Shown in pieces: positions 52,102-61,982 of a stretch of DNA of 64,000 nt (positions are counted from its first letter, which is position 1; the number at the start of each line of letters is the position of its first letter). Under the pieces are notes generated by a model. It was not told the origin of the DNA, searched no databases, and was given only the letters and a program-made list of their open reading frames with translations. Origin of the DNA: Adhaeribacter arboris. Its GTDB lineage: Bacteria; Bacteroidota; Bacteroidia; Cytophagales; Hymenobacteraceae. The position numbers were made by a program, and so were the translations under genes. The stretch spans positions 2,976,001-3,040,000 of the forward strand of contig NZ_PYFT01000001.1 of assembly GCF_003023845.1 (NCBI RefSeq), given 5' to 3'.

Positions 52102-53190
52102 TCAACTAACCCGGAATCGGCTCTTTACTCGTTGGTAAATAGGTTTTTCGAATAAATAATAAATAAGGATGGCTATTGCCCAAAAAATTACAAAAAGCAG
52201 CAAAGCAGAATGGGTGTAGTTTATTTCGAGCCAGTTGCGCACCCACCCAATATGAATCAGATAAAAGGCGTAAGAGGCATTTCCTAATACTTTAAATAAC
52301 CGGGTGCTTAAAATTTTACTCACAAGAGTTTTTTCCTGAATTAAGCCGGCTAACCAAATAAAACCGCTCACAGGCATGAATGCATGATGCAATACTAAAC
52401 CAGGCCAGTTGTGAATGCCGGTAGTTAATGATAATAGGCAAGTACTAAGCACAAATAAAACTATTCCTCCATACGTAAGTGGCAAGCCAAATGGTAAAGG
52501 AAATGGCAAGTGTTTTTTGAACCTTACAACCTGAGCTAAGTACATCCCGGCAAAAAACTCGGGCGCTCGCCCAAAAAAAGTTTGCCAGGCCGTAAAAAGA
52601 ATATCCGGCATAAAGCCCAAAATATTCCCATCAAGTTTAGTTAAAATAACACCCAGGCCCGTTAAAAGTAAACCCGCTGAAAAGGTAAAAACTAAAGTAA
52701 GTAGATAAGAAAATTTCCGGACCAATTGAAAAAGCAGCGGGGCCAGAGCATAAAAAGTAAGCTCTACCGTTAACGACCAAGCTTGCATTACGCCGGTAGA
52801 ATTTAATTTCTTAAAAAAGCCCATGAGCAGGCTGACATGCAAGAAAAATTCGGGAACAGTAAATAACCATTGTGTGTATAATACGGCCAGAATTAGTCCG
52901 TAAACCGGCCACAAACGTAGTAACCGTATTGTTAAATACGCTCCATAAATTTGGATGGTAGGAAAGGAAGTTTGTTGATAGCGATGAGCAATCAGGAAGC
53001 CGCTGAGGACAAAGAAAAGGCTTACCCCAGTATGCAAGTTGGCTAAAAAAGGCGCGAGCAGTTCCGCCAGACCCGGCGAAAGTTTATCTTGAAAATGATA
53101 CAAAAAAACCAGGGAAGCCGCCACCATGCGTAGACCCGTTAAAGCAGGAAAATACGTGGAGGTAGGCGGCACCGGCAAAGGTTTAATCAT
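52102..53190 (-). CDS. Acyltransferase 3 (OafA-like) membrane protein
   Basis: 362 residues with about ten membrane segments. [13 protein letters not shown] (about 14), [14 protein letters not shown] (about 54, family core) and [14 protein letters not shown] are typical. Such enzymes acetylate or acylate surface glycans or lipids. The first codons overlap the purE stop by 8 bp, an unusual coupling of a surface-modifying enzyme to purine genes. Confidence 0.93.
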   Translation of the reverse strand: MIKPLPVPPTSTYFPALTGLRMVAASLVFLYHFQDKLSPGLAELLAPFLANLHTGVSLFFVLSGFLIAHRYQQTSFPTIQIYGAYLTIRLLRLWPVYGLILAVLYTQWLFTVPEFFLHVSLLMGFFKKLNSTGVMQAWSLTVELTFYALAPLLFQLVRKFSYLLTLVFTFSAGLLLTGLGVILTKLDGNILGFMPDILFTAWQTFFGRAPEFFAGMYLAQVVRFKKHLPFPLPFGLPLTYGGIVLFVLSTCLLSLTTGIHNWPGLVLHHAFMPVSGFIWLAGLIQEKTLVSKILSTRLFKVLGNASYAFYLIHIGWVRNWLEINYTHSALLLFVIFWAIAILIYYLFEKPIYQRVKSRFRVS

Positions 53191-53716
53191 CGTCGCGGTC
53201 GCCGCGGCGGAGTTCCTGAACGGAGCGCATTACTTTTTCGCGCAAGGAATTCCGGTGTTTTTCTAACCGGTCGGCAATAGCGGCATTATACGTTCCTAAA
53301 ATTTGCGCCGCCAATAAGCCGGCATTTTGAGCCCCGTTTAAGGCTACCGTTGCCACCGGAATTCCACTGGGCATTTGCAGGATAGATAACATAGAATCCC
53401 AGCCGTCTATTGAATTAGTTGATTTTATGGGTACTCCGATTACGGGAATGGTAGTTAAAGCGGCTACCATGCCGGGCAAATGCGCAGCGCCACCCGCACC
53501 AGCTATAATTACCCGCAAACCTCTTTTACGGGCATTTTCGGCGTATTCTACCATACGGTGGGGAGTGCGGTGCGCCGATACAATGGTTAGTTCAAACGGG
53601 ACTCCCATTTGCTCTAATATTTCAGCCGCTAATTCCATAACTTTTAAATCAGACTGACTTCCCATAATAATGCCTACTAAGGGAGTTGTTTGGCTATTTC
53701 CGGATACCTCGGTCAT
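53183..53716 (-). CDS. purE: N5-carboxyaminoimidazole ribonucleotide mutase PurE
   Basis: 177 residues. I-I-M-G-S-Q-S-D-L (about 16-24), S-A-H-R-T-P (about 47-52), [12 protein letters not shown] (about 73) and the octamer-forming core are intact. It converts the PurK product to CAIR in purine synthesis. It overlaps purK by 4 bp. Confidence 0.97.
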   Translation of the reverse strand: MTEVSGNSQTTPLVGIIMGSQSDLKVMELAAEILEQMGVPFELTIVSAHRTPHRMVEYAENARKRGLRVIIAGAGGAAHLPGMVAALTTIPVIGVPIKSTNSIDGWDSMLSILQMPSGIPVATVALNGAQNAGLLAAQILGTYNAAIADRLEKHRNSLREKVMRSVQELRRGDRDDD

Positions 53717-54843
53717 GCTTTTACTTTTATCACTTCTTTAATACTAGTTGCTTTTTGGGTAGCCTCCGCTACCGTGCCAGCAGTAATGGTAACGTGCCCC
53801 ATTTTGCGGGCCGGACGGGTAATTTTTTTTCCGTATAAATGAATGCTTACGCCCGGAACAGCCAAAGTTTCCTGCAAACCTTCGTATTTCGCCTCCCCGG
53901 AAAAGCCGGGTTCCCCGAGTAAATTAAGCATTACCGCCGCACTGTGTTCTTGCGGATTGCCTAAAGGTAAATTTAAAATAGCCCGTAAATGCTGCTCAAA
54001 CTGCGACGTTAAATTAGCTTTAAAGGTATGATGCCCGCTATTATGCGGCCGGGGCGCTGCTTCATTTACCAAAATCTGGCCGTCTTTGGTCAGAAACATT
54101 TCTACGGCGAGTAAGCCTGTCATGTTAAAGGCCTGAATTACCTGCTCGGCAATTTCCTGGGCCTGTTGGCTTATTTCGGCGGAAATATTAGCCGGAGCAA
54201 ATAAATAATCTACTAGGTTATGAACCGGATGAAAAACCAATTCTACCACCGGAAAGCAACTTACTTCCCCTTTTTCATTACGGGCTACCAGCACCGCTAG
54301 TTCTTTTTCGTAATCCACCAGTTTTTCCAGTACCGAAGGCGCTTCAAATCCTTTGGCAAAATCGGCGGAGCTGGCAATTCTGGTTACCCCGCGGCCGTCG
54401 TACCCCAAAGTCCGCAATTTCTGAAAAGCCGGGAGAAAATCTTCGTGCTCCGGTAATTCCATTTTATTCTGTAATAAACGGAATGCAGCGGTGGGGATGC
54501 CATGTTGCCGGTAAAACTCCTTTTGTAAACCTTTATCCTGAATAATTTTAATTACTTCCGGTTCCGGAAACACCCGTACTCCTTCTTGCTTTAAACGAAG
54601 CAGAGCCTCGGTATTTACGTGCTCAATTTCAATGGTAACCACATCGCATTTTTTTCCGAAAGTATAAACAGTATTATAATCCGCGAAGCTACCCACGTGA
54701 AATTCATTACACAACGATTTGCAGGGTGCTTCCGGATCCGGATCTAATATTAACGTGTATAAATTTAAATCAATCCCGGCTTGTAACAACATGCGGCCTA
54801 GTTGTCCGCCGCCCAAAATACCGAGTCTGGTTTCTCCGTGCAT
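53713..54843 (-). CDS. purK: N5-carboxyaminoimidazole ribonucleotide synthase PurK
   Basis: I choose the ATG at 54843, giving 376 residues: a -7 box (TACTTTTG at 54874-54881) overlaps the alternative ATG at 54876, so that codon would not be in the transcript. The ATP-grasp features [16 protein letters not shown] and [13 protein letters not shown] (about 274) are present. It carboxylates AIR with ATP and bicarbonate, upstream of purE in the same operon. Confidence 0.96.
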   Translation of the reverse strand: MHGETRLGILGGGQLGRMLLQAGIDLNLYTLILDPDPEAPCKSLCNEFHVGSFADYNTVYTFGKKCDVVTIEIEHVNTEALLRLKQEGVRVFPEPEVIKIIQDKGLQKEFYRQHGIPTAAFRLLQNKMELPEHEDFLPAFQKLRTLGYDGRGVTRIASSADFAKGFEAPSVLEKLVDYEKELAVLVARNEKGEVSCFPVVELVFHPVHNLVDYLFAPANISAEISQQAQEIAEQVIQAFNMTGLLAVEMFLTKDGQILVNEAAPRPHNSGHHTFKANLTSQFEQHLRAILNLPLGNPQEHSAAVMLNLLGEPGFSGEAKYEGLQETLAVPGVSIHLYGKKITRPARKMGHVTITAGTVAEATQKATSIKEVIKVKA

Positions 54844-54873
54844 GCTAATTTTATCATTATTACCTGTATCAGG

Positions 54874-54881
54874 CAAAAGTA
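54874..54881 (-). promoter_or_regulatory. TAnnTTTG -7 box for purKE
   Basis: TACTTTTG on the minus strand. The expected transcript start (about 54867) lies between the two candidate start codons of purK and favours the inner one at 54843. Confidence 0.45.
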
Positions 54882-55070
54882 AGCAATTTAATTAAGTTGC
54901 CGAGGATGCCATAATCAGCCGTAAATTTAATTTGCATTTCCTTTTGGTTCCCGGTGGCTTTAGAAACTCTTTTTATCCGGCAGGTAAGAATAAAAAACTA
55001 GCGGGCAAAACACCCGTATGTGCCAAATAAGTAATACTATTGCTACTGGAACTTAAACTTACTGCCGCCA

Positions 55071-55688
55071 ATGGAAATTTTACTGGCTACTTTTTCTGCT
55101 TTATTTTCCGTGGTAAACCCTTTTGGAGCAATGCCGGTTTTCCTCACGCTTACCCAAGACGATACCCCGGCCCGACGTCGGCAGCAAGCCCTAAAAGCTT
55201 GCTTTTACATGATTGGCATTTTAACCGTTTTTTTTCTGGCGGGTCAGTATATTCTTAACTTTTTTGGTTTACGTATTCACGATTTGCGCATTGCCGGCGG
55301 CATTATGATTTTAAAAGCCGGAGCCGATTTATTAACGACCAAATCCGATGCAGGTCGTAAAGTTTCGAAAGATGCGGTAGAGGAAAGCATTGCCAAACCG
55401 GATATTTCCTTTACCCCGCTGGCGATGCCGATGCTCTCGGGACCAGGAGCCATTGCTGTGAGTATTGGATTATTTACCAAATCGCTTTCGTACCTGGACA
55501 TGGGATTAATTATTCTTGCTATAATTTTATTAGCTATTCCTACTTACTACATTTTAATATTTTCTCCTACGCTGATAAAAGTAATGGGGAAAGCCGGCCT
55601 CGAAGCTTTATCTAAAATTATGGGTTTTATTGTGCTTTCGCTCGGCGTTAATTTTATTACCTCGGCCCTCATTGCCTTGTTTAAATAG
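55071..55688 (+). CDS. MarC family membrane protein
   Basis: 205 residues with six membrane segments. F-S-V-V-N-P-F-G-A-M-P-V-F (about 12), P-L-A-M-P-M-L-S-G-P-G-A-I (about 117) and the C-terminal G-V-N-F-I-T-S-A-L fit MarC/YchE (NAAT) proteins, whose transport role is unclear. The overlapping frame at 55040 is a shadow. Confidence 0.93.
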   Translation: MEILLATFSALFSVVNPFGAMPVFLTLTQDDTPARRRQQALKACFYMIGILTVFFLAGQYILNFFGLRIHDLRIAGGIMILKAGADLLTTKSDAGRKVSKDAVEESIAKPDISFTPLAMPMLSGPGAIAVSIGLFTKSLSYLDMGLIILAIILLAIPTYYILIFSPTLIKVMGKAGLEALSKIMGFIVLSLGVNFITSALIALFK

Positions 55689-55948
55689 TCCATAGTCCAC
55701 GGTTCACAGACCACAGTAGATGGTTTTCAGTTCATAGGTGATCGTTGCAAGACAATAGGTAATTCACAGTGTTTAAAAGAGAACGGATATATAGAAAATA
55801 CTCACCCGAAAAGGCTAAATTATCTTATTAAACAACTAAAAACAGATTTTGCAGTTTGTTTTTAATAATCTGATAGCCCTTATTCATGAACCATGAACTA
55901 TTATCCTCGGACCATTAACTAAAAACTATTAACCGTGGACTATGGACT
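55687..55948. repeat. Inverted AGTCCATAGTCC repeats before hemE
   Basis: AGTCCATAGTCCACGGTT (55687-55704) is exactly inverted at 55931-55948. Near copies follow (ACTATGGACTGTCGACTATG, from 55939). The DNA between holds no gene. Similar simple repeats are scattered in Bacteroidota intergenic DNA. Confidence 0.7.
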
Positions 55949-55970
55949 GTCGACTATGGACTAATTGTAT

Positions 55971-55978
55971 TACCTTTG
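55971..55978 (+). promoter_or_regulatory. TAnnTTTG -7 box for hemE
   Basis: TACCTTTG, ending 5 nt before the ATG at 55983. The transcript would begin at or near the start codon, so a leaderless mRNA is possible. No clear -33 TTG. Confidence 0.45.
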
Positions 55979-55982
55979 CCGC

Positions 55983-57038
55983 ATGGAGTTAAAGAATGAT
56001 TTGATATTACGGGCCGCAACCGGCGAACCTACCGAGCGAACCCCCGTTTGGCTCATGCGGCAGGCCGGGCGGATTTTACCGGAATACCGCGCCGTTCGGA
56101 ATAGTGTAAGCGGATTTAAAGAATTAGTAGAAACCCCGGAGTTAGCTTCCGAAGTAACCATCCAACCGGTTGATATTCTGGGAGTAGATGCCGCCATCAT
56201 TTTTTCGGATATACTGGTAGTACCCGAAGCCATGGGCTGTATGTACGAAATGCTGGAACAACGCGGCCCCATCTTCCCCAAAACCATCCAGACGCCGGAC
56301 GATGTTAAACAACTACGCGTAAACGAAGCGCATTACCAATTGCATTACGTATACGAAGCCATCCGGATAACCAAGCGGGCATTAAATGGCCGGGTACCCA
56401 TTATTGGTTTTGCCGGGGCTCCCTGGACCATTTTGGCTTACATGGTAGAAGGCAGTGGGTCGAAAACGTTTTCTAAAGCCCGCAAACTCCTGTATACTTC
56501 GCCGGAAATGGCGCATACTTTACTCGATAAAATTACGACGGTAACCATTAATTATTTACAAGCCCAGGTAGAGGCCGGAGCAGCCATGCTGCAGATTTTC
56601 GACTCCTGGGCGGGAATTTTACCACCAGCGCACTACCGCGAATTTTCGACGAGATATATTGCCCGGATTTGCGAAGCCATAACAACGGTACCTATTACTG
56701 TTTTTGCCAAAGGTGCTTTTTTTGCTTTAGGAGATTTTGCCCAGTTAAACTGCCACACCATTGGTCTGGATTGGAACAGTAACATTGCCGATGCTCGTGC
56801 TACTATTGGCAATAATAAAACGCTGCAAGGCAATTTAGATCCTTGTGCTTTATACGGTTCCTTCGACAGCATTCGTCAGGAAACCATAGCCATGCTGCAA
56901 GCCTTTGGTCCGACCCGCCATATTGCTAACCTGGGCCACGGCGTTTATCCGGATACCGACCCCGAAAAAGTGAAATGCTTTGTAGAAACGGTAAAAGAAT
57001 ATACTAGTAAATTTAACGCACCGGTTACTATAACTTAA
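55983..57038 (+). CDS. hemE: Uroporphyrinogen decarboxylase HemE
   Basis: 351 residues from the ATG at 55983 ([11 protein letters not shown]); the upstream in-frame ATG at 55965 precedes the promoter box. [10 protein letters not shown] (about 26), I-F-S-D-I-L-V-V-P (about 78), G-F-A-G-A-P-W-T and the C-terminal N-L-G-H-G-V are diagnostic. It decarboxylates uroporphyrinogen III to coproporphyrinogen III in heme synthesis. It ends at a strong shared terminator. Confidence 0.98.
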   Translation: MELKNDLILRAATGEPTERTPVWLMRQAGRILPEYRAVRNSVSGFKELVETPELASEVTIQPVDILGVDAAIIFSDILVVPEAMGCMYEMLEQRGPIFPKTIQTPDDVKQLRVNEAHYQLHYVYEAIRITKRALNGRVPIIGFAGAPWTILAYMVEGSGSKTFSKARKLLYTSPEMAHTLLDKITTVTINYLQAQVEAGAAMLQIFDSWAGILPPAHYREFSTRYIARICEAITTVPITVFAKGAFFALGDFAQLNCHTIGLDWNSNIADARATIGNNKTLQGNLDPCALYGSFDSIRQETIAMLQAFGPTRHIANLGHGVYPDTDPEKVKCFVETVKEYTSKFNAPVTIT

Positions 57039-57095
57039 GTATTTAGGCTTAGTACGAGGAAGATTATTGCAACAAAACCATAAAATCCTGTAAAC

Positions 57096-57125
57096 AAAAG
57101 AGCCGCTCTTGGGAGCGGCTCTTTT
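57096..57125. terminator. Bidirectional terminator, hemE / transglutaminase-like gene
   Basis: AAAAGAGCCGCTC, TTGG, GAGCGGCTCTTTT: a perfect 13-bp stem with A and T flanks between convergent genes. Confidence 0.9.
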
Positions 57126-57143
57126 ATTTAGTGAGTTAATCTT

Positions 57144-58061
57144 TTAAACAGAATCATCCTCTTCTTCCGTATCCGGATTCTCTTCGTTGTCTTCCTCTCC
57201 GGGCTGCTTCGGAATGGTAATACCGGCATCGTCGGCAATAGCCTCGAGTAGTTTATTTACTTCGGTAGCTTTTTCCGGTTCGTTTAATTTTTCAAACGAA
57301 ACCGCTAAATTCCGCAGCGCTCTTTTTATAATATCCAGGTTAGAGCAAGGCTCATAAAAAATATCCACCGGATGTAAATTTAGCTGCAGAATATACGAAT
57401 CGATATCGGCTTTCGACAGAATAAGCCCCCGGTTATACACATTAATGTAAAACTGGTATCCTTCCTTTTTATAGGTGAGAATAAATAAATTGGGCAAATT
57501 TACCCCGTATACCGGCATACCCAGCTTTTGCGCAATGGTTAAATAAATAACGCATAACGTTAAAGGATTGCCGCGTTGGGTTTCCAGAGCCAGGTGCAAC
57601 ATGGAATTAGCCGGCGAATGGAAATTTTTAGTATTTGCCGAAAACTTATATAACCGGAATAAAACATGATTGAGCGCCTTGATTTGATCGTAAGGGTGCA
57701 TATCCGGTTTAATGTGCAGCCAGGCTTCGTAATAAATTTGATCCAGGGTTTTATTAATGGTTGCCAGATCGGCATCCGGGTATTGATAGGTATTCACCAG
57801 CCACATCCCTTCAATTAAACTTTGCGCTCCGGTTTTTTTCCAGTTAGCCAGCCTATTATAAACTGATTCATACTGTAGTTTATGAATCAAATCTTCAATC
57901 CGTTTCTGCACATCGGGGTTAATACTTTCTTCCCAGTGCTCTTCCAGAAAAGGAATTACAGGTTCACCCAGCGACACAATTTTATCTTCTACGTGTTCCG
58001 ATATTTCCTGATCCTCATCGTCGAGTAATGATATTAAGGCTTTTATTTCTTGATTTGTCAC
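57144..58061 (-). CDS. SirB1-type transglutaminase-like protein
   Basis: 305 residues. A helical N-terminal region (about 1-80) is followed by the transglutaminase-like core with R-G-N-P-L-T-L-C-V-I-Y-L (Cys about 172), L-G-M-P-V-Y-G-V-N-L-P and Y-I-N-V-Y-N-R-G. The C-terminus is a Glu/Asp-rich acidic tail (about 285-305). Matches transglut_core2/SirB1 proteins, whose role is unknown. Confidence 0.88.
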   Translation of the reverse strand: MTNQEIKALISLLDDEDQEISEHVEDKIVSLGEPVIPFLEEHWEESINPDVQKRIEDLIHKLQYESVYNRLANWKKTGAQSLIEGMWLVNTYQYPDADLATINKTLDQIYYEAWLHIKPDMHPYDQIKALNHVLFRLYKFSANTKNFHSPANSMLHLALETQRGNPLTLCVIYLTIAQKLGMPVYGVNLPNLFILTYKKEGYQFYINVYNRGLILSKADIDSYILQLNLHPVDIFYEPCSNLDIIKRALRNLAVSFEKLNEPEKATEVNKLLEAIADDAGITIPKQPGEEDNEENPDTEEEDDSV

Positions 58062-58302
58062 GCTTTGTAAAATATGAATTGGAAATTATGAGTTAGAAAT
58101 TAGAAATGAAATGTATCCCGTTTTCTAATTCTTAATTCGTCTTAACAAATTTAATTAAACGTTATGTTTCCTTTTTGTTGCTGTCTTTAAAACTTGATTT
58201 CAATTATTTGAAGTAAAAATAATTGAACAGTTACAAACAACTAATAATAAACACGTTAGGATAACTTAAAAAGTTAGAATTCCAAATTTTTAAGTTAGAT
58301 TT

Positions 58303-59937
58303 TCAGGTTTGAATAATGCCCACGTTAAAAGGCTTTTCGATAGGAGCCTGGTTAGCGGCCGCAATTCCCATCGAAATTACCCGCCGGGTTTCCAAAGGGT
58401 CGATAATACCATCCACCCATAATCGGCCCGCCGCATAATATGGCGATAGTTGCTCGTTATAACTAGAGGTAATTTTCTCTAATAATTCTTTTTCCGCGGC
58501 GGGGGTAATTGTTTCTCCTTTGCTTTTTAAAGAAGCTACCTGAATTTGCAACAAGGTATTAGCCGCGGCAGCCCCGCTCATAACTGCAATTTGGGCAGTA
58601 GGCCAGGCAAAAATCAGCCGCGGATCATACGCTTTGCCGCACATAGCGTAATTACCTGCCCCATAAGAATTGCCAATAATAAAGGTAAACTTAGGTACTA
58701 CCGAATTAGCCATGGCGTTCACCATTTTAGCGCCATCTTTAATAATGCCGCCATGCTCGGCTTTGCTGCCCACCATAAACCCGGAAACATCCTGCAGAAA
58801 CACCAAGGGTATTTTTTTCTGGTTACAATTCATAATAAAGCGAGCCGCTTTGTCCGCTGAGTCGGAGTAAATAACACCCCCCATCTGCATTTCGCCTTTT
58901 TTAGACTTTACAATTTTACGCTGATTCGCTACAATACCCACAGCCCAACCATCTATCCGGGCCAAACCACAGATTAACGTCTGGCCGTATAATTCTTTAT
59001 AAGGTTCAAAATCCGAGTTATCTACTAATCGCCGGATTATCTCTAGCATGTCGTAAGGCTTTACGCGATCGGCGGGAAGCAAACCGTATATTTCGGCTGC
59101 GTCTAATTTTGGCGAAGCGGGTGCGGCGCGGTTAAATCCGGCTTTGGGAGAATCGCCAATTTTATCTAAAATATTGCGGATAGCCTCCAGGCATTCCTGG
59201 TCCGACTGAAACTTATAATCGGTTACCCCGGAAATTTCGGTGTGCGTGGTAGCTCCGCCTAAAGTTTCGTTATCTACTGTTTCGCCAATCGCCGCTTTTA
59301 CCAGGTACGAACCGGCTAAAAAAATGGAACCCGTCTGATCCACAATCATGGCTTCGTCGGACATAATCGGCAGATAAGCGCCGCCCGCCACGCAGCTACC
59401 CATAATGGCCGAAATCTGAATAATTCCCATGGCCGACATGACCGCATTGTTCCGGAAAATACGACCAAAATGTTCTTTATCCGGAAATATCTCGTCCTGC
59501 ATGGGTAAATAAACGCCGGCACTATCTACCAAGTAAATAATGGGCAGCTTGTTTTCCATGGCTATTTCCTGGGCGCGCAAATTTTTCTTGGCGGTAATCG
59601 GGAACCAGGCCCCGGCTTTAACGGTAGCATCGTTGGCTACTACTACGCACTGCCGACCTTTTACGTAACCTAGTATTACCACTACGCCCGCGCTAGGGCA
59701 ACCACCTTGCTCCAGGTACATATCTTCTCCGGCCAGAGCTCCTATTTCAACAAACTCCGTCTCCTCATCCAACAAGTACTTTACCCTTTCGCGGGCCGTA
59801 AGTTTGCCTTTGTCTCTTTGTGCCTCCTGGCGGCTGGCACCGCCACCCAGATATACTTTTTTCAGCCGGTTTTTCAGCTGGTACACCTGCTGTTTTAAAA
59901 CATCTTCGTTTTTATGAAAGTCAATATCACGCTCCAT
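58303..59937 (-). CDS. Acyl-CoA carboxylase beta (carboxyltransferase) subunit
   Basis: 544 residues. Both crotonase-like halves are present: R-E-R-V-K-Y-L-L-D, D-S-A-G-V-Y-L-P-M-Q (about 117), G-S-C-V-A-G-G-A-Y-L-P and the C-terminal Q-D-V-S-G-F-M-V-G-S-K-A-E-H-G-G-I-I and A-G-N-Y-A-M-C-G. The pattern is closest to methylcrotonyl- or geranyl-CoA carboxylase beta rather than AccD. No biotin-carrying alpha subunit is adjacent, so the partner is encoded elsewhere. Exact substrate uncertain. Confidence 0.92.
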   Translation of the reverse strand: MERDIDFHKNEDVLKQQVYQLKNRLKKVYLGGGASRQEAQRDKGKLTARERVKYLLDEETEFVEIGALAGEDMYLEQGGCPSAGVVVILGYVKGRQCVVVANDATVKAGAWFPITAKKNLRAQEIAMENKLPIIYLVDSAGVYLPMQDEIFPDKEHFGRIFRNNAVMSAMGIIQISAIMGSCVAGGAYLPIMSDEAMIVDQTGSIFLAGSYLVKAAIGETVDNETLGGATTHTEISGVTDYKFQSDQECLEAIRNILDKIGDSPKAGFNRAAPASPKLDAAEIYGLLPADRVKPYDMLEIIRRLVDNSDFEPYKELYGQTLICGLARIDGWAVGIVANQRKIVKSKKGEMQMGGVIYSDSADKAARFIMNCNQKKIPLVFLQDVSGFMVGSKAEHGGIIKDGAKMVNAMANSVVPKFTFIIGNSYGAGNYAMCGKAYDPRLIFAWPTAQIAVMSGAAAANTLLQIQVASLKSKGETITPAAEKELLEKITSSYNEQLSPYYAAGRLWVDGIIDPLETRRVISMGIAAANQAPIEKPFNVGIIQT

Positions 59938-59951
59938 AGATTTGGAAGGAT

Positions 59952-59979
59952 ATAAAAAATCCGCCTGAAGAGCGGATTT
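59952..59979 (-). terminator. Hairpin with T-tract before the MlaD gene
   Basis: AAATCCGC, a 7-nt loop, GCGGATTT and a T-tract on the minus strand, 102 bp past the mlaD-like gene's stop and before the carboxylase start. It should end the amidase-mlaD transcript. Confidence 0.75.
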
Positions 59980-60080
59980 CTAAGTTTAAGGTTATGGGTT
60001 ACAAGTTGCAGGTAAAATAAGTATTATAAAGATTTTCTATCCTAAAATTGTTAGACGTAAAACTTACAACTTACAAATTT

Positions 60081-61094
60081 TTACTTTTTATTTACTTCGC
60101 CTACTACGCCCGTATTTTCTACGGTGGTAGCATTGCGTACTTTATCCGCCGATTTTACATTATCCGCTTGTTTTACTTTGGTACCGCCACCAATTAACGA
60201 GAAATGCACGTATCGTTTTGGATTGGCCTTGAGATCTTGCAGCAAAGCATTTAAGCTTTCAGTAGAAGCATTCATGTTCCGGTACAAGGAATCGTCGTTC
60301 ATTATTTTACCTAACGTACCGCTATCCTGGTTAAACTTTTTAATCATAGACTGAGCTTCTGCCACCGTGGCGTTTAATTGCCGCACGGTAGTATTAATAG
60401 GAGCTCTTTTTAAGGTATCCGTTATCTGGCTTAAGTTAGTGGCTAATTGACTGAATTTTTGCTCCGTGGTTTTAAGAGAAGAGGTTAAATCGGCTACGTT
60501 AGAAGTAATACGATTAATATTGCGTTGGTTAGCTACCATCAAATTCTTAACTGCTTCGGTAGTAGCCTGGGTATTTAAAATAGTGGCCTGAATGCTGCGT
60601 TTAGCATCTTCCCCAAAAAAAGCATTTAATTTAAGTAAGGTAGAATCAATGGTACCCAATACCGGCATAGCTTTCGCCGTCAGCATATCGGTAATACTTT
60701 TTTCTACGAAGGGGGTTAGGGTTTCGCCGCCGGTAAACTTTTTGGTATTAGGCCGCAGAAAGAAAGTAATCGCTTTTCCGCCCAATAAGTCGCTGTTCGA
60801 TAAACTGGCAATAGTCGAATCGCCTACGGTTATATCATCATCCACCGCCAGAGTTACCCGGATTTTGTTATTCTTATCTTTCAGAATATACATATCCTTT
60901 ACGGTACCTATTTTAACCCCGTTTAATACAATCGGCGCGGAAATGTTTAAGCCGTCAACGGTGTCATATTCAACGTAATAGGTGGTGTTAGACGAGAAAA
61001 AGTCGGTTCCTCGCAAAAAGGTATACCCAAAATACAGCATTACAATGGCAACAACGGCCAATAAGCCTACTTTTATTTCTTTCGAGAATTTCAC
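60081..61094 (-). CDS. MlaD/MCE family protein
   Basis: 337 residues. One N-terminal membrane anchor (about 8-25) and an MCE domain (V-E-Y-D-T-V-D-G-L-N-I-S-A-P-I-V-L-N-G-V-K-I-G-T-V, about 41-65) are followed by a long helical region with N-I-N-R-I-T-S-N-V-A-D-L-T and a low-complexity tail (A-D-N-V-K-S-A-D-K-V). Probably the substrate-binding component of a lipid ABC transporter in the envelope; MlaE and MlaF genes are not in view. Confidence 0.9.
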   Translation of the reverse strand: MKFSKEIKVGLLAVVAIVMLYFGYTFLRGTDFFSSNTTYYVEYDTVDGLNISAPIVLNGVKIGTVKDMYILKDKNNKIRVTLAVDDDITVGDSTIASLSNSDLLGGKAITFFLRPNTKKFTGGETLTPFVEKSITDMLTAKAMPVLGTIDSTLLKLNAFFGEDAKRSIQATILNTQATTEAVKNLMVANQRNINRITSNVADLTSSLKTTEQKFSQLATNLSQITDTLKRAPINTTVRQLNATVAEAQSMIKKFNQDSGTLGKIMNDDSLYRNMNASTESLNALLQDLKANPKRYVHFSLIGGGTKVKQADNVKSADKVRNATTVENTGVVGEVNKK

Positions 61095-61114
61095 GCAGTG
61101 TAGATTAGTTTGAA

Positions 61115-61897
61115 TTAGTTCATGGCTTCGAGCTCTTGTTTGTATTCTTTAAAAGCCCGGTATATGCCTGATGCAATATACGATTGCCCCAATTTATCGT
61201 TCAGATATTTTTCTTCCGCCGGATTGGTTAAGAACCCGGTCTCTATTAATACGCTAGGCATAGCCGATTTCCAGAGGACAATAAGCCCGGCTTGCTTTAC
61301 CCCCCGGCTTTTCCGGCTTACTTTATTTACAAACTGGTGTTCTACTTTTTGAGCAAAACGCAAGCTGTTATCCATGTAAGCGCTTTGGCGCAGCGACAAT
61401 AAAATATGGCTTTGCGGCGAATTCGGATCAAAACCGTCGTAATTTTCTTGGTAGCCTTCTTCTTTTAAAATAACTGAATTTTCGCGTTTCGCTACTTTTA
61501 AATTGGCTTCGGAAGTATGCAGTCCCATGGTAAAGGTTTCGGTACCATAAGCCACCGCAGGCCCGGAGTTACAATGGATAGATATAAACAGGTCGGCGTT
61601 GTTTTTGTTTGCAATGCCGGCACGATCTATTAGTTCTACAAACACATTAGACTTACGGGTATACACTACTTTTACGTCCGGCAAGTTTTCTTCAATTTGG
61701 TCCCCCAATTCCAGGGCCACTTTTAAGGCTACGTCTTTTTCTTTCGAAAAGCGGCCGCTACACCCATTATCGTGGGCACCGTGGCCGGCATCGATTACTA
61801 CGGTACGCACTCGGTTATCGCGGCGGGGAGCATTGGTACTAAATCCGGAAAAAACAAAAATAAGAGCGGGCAGCAAAAACAAAACAATATTTCTCAC
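61115..61897 (-). CDS. N-acetylmuramoyl-L-alanine amidase
   Basis: 260 residues with a signal peptide (about 1-22). Amidase_3 zinc motifs: V-I-D-A-G-H-G-A-H (about 35), E-K-D-V-A-L-K-V-A, S-I-H-C-N-S and V-L-I-E-T-G-F-L-T-N (about 225). It cleaves peptidoglycan at the NAM-L-Ala bond. It lies 20 bp upstream of the MlaD gene and divergent from the LptD-like gene, a layout seen elsewhere in Bacteroidota. Confidence 0.93.
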   Translation of the reverse strand: MRNIVLFLLPALIFVFSGFSTNAPRRDNRVRTVVIDAGHGAHDNGCSGRFSKEKDVALKVALELGDQIEENLPDVKVVYTRKSNVFVELIDRAGIANKNNADLFISIHCNSGPAVAYGTETFTMGLHTSEANLKVAKRENSVILKEEGYQENYDGFDPNSPQSHILLSLRQSAYMDNSLRFAQKVEHQFVNKVSRKSRGVKQAGLIVLWKSAMPSVLIETGFLTNPAEEKYLNDKLGQSYIASGIYRAFKEYKQELEAMN

Positions 61898-61982
61898 GAC
61901 TTACGTTACATTAAAGCTAATGATATTACCTTTACAAAAATATATAAAAAGATAGTTAATTCTGAATCGTTTCCCACACATT

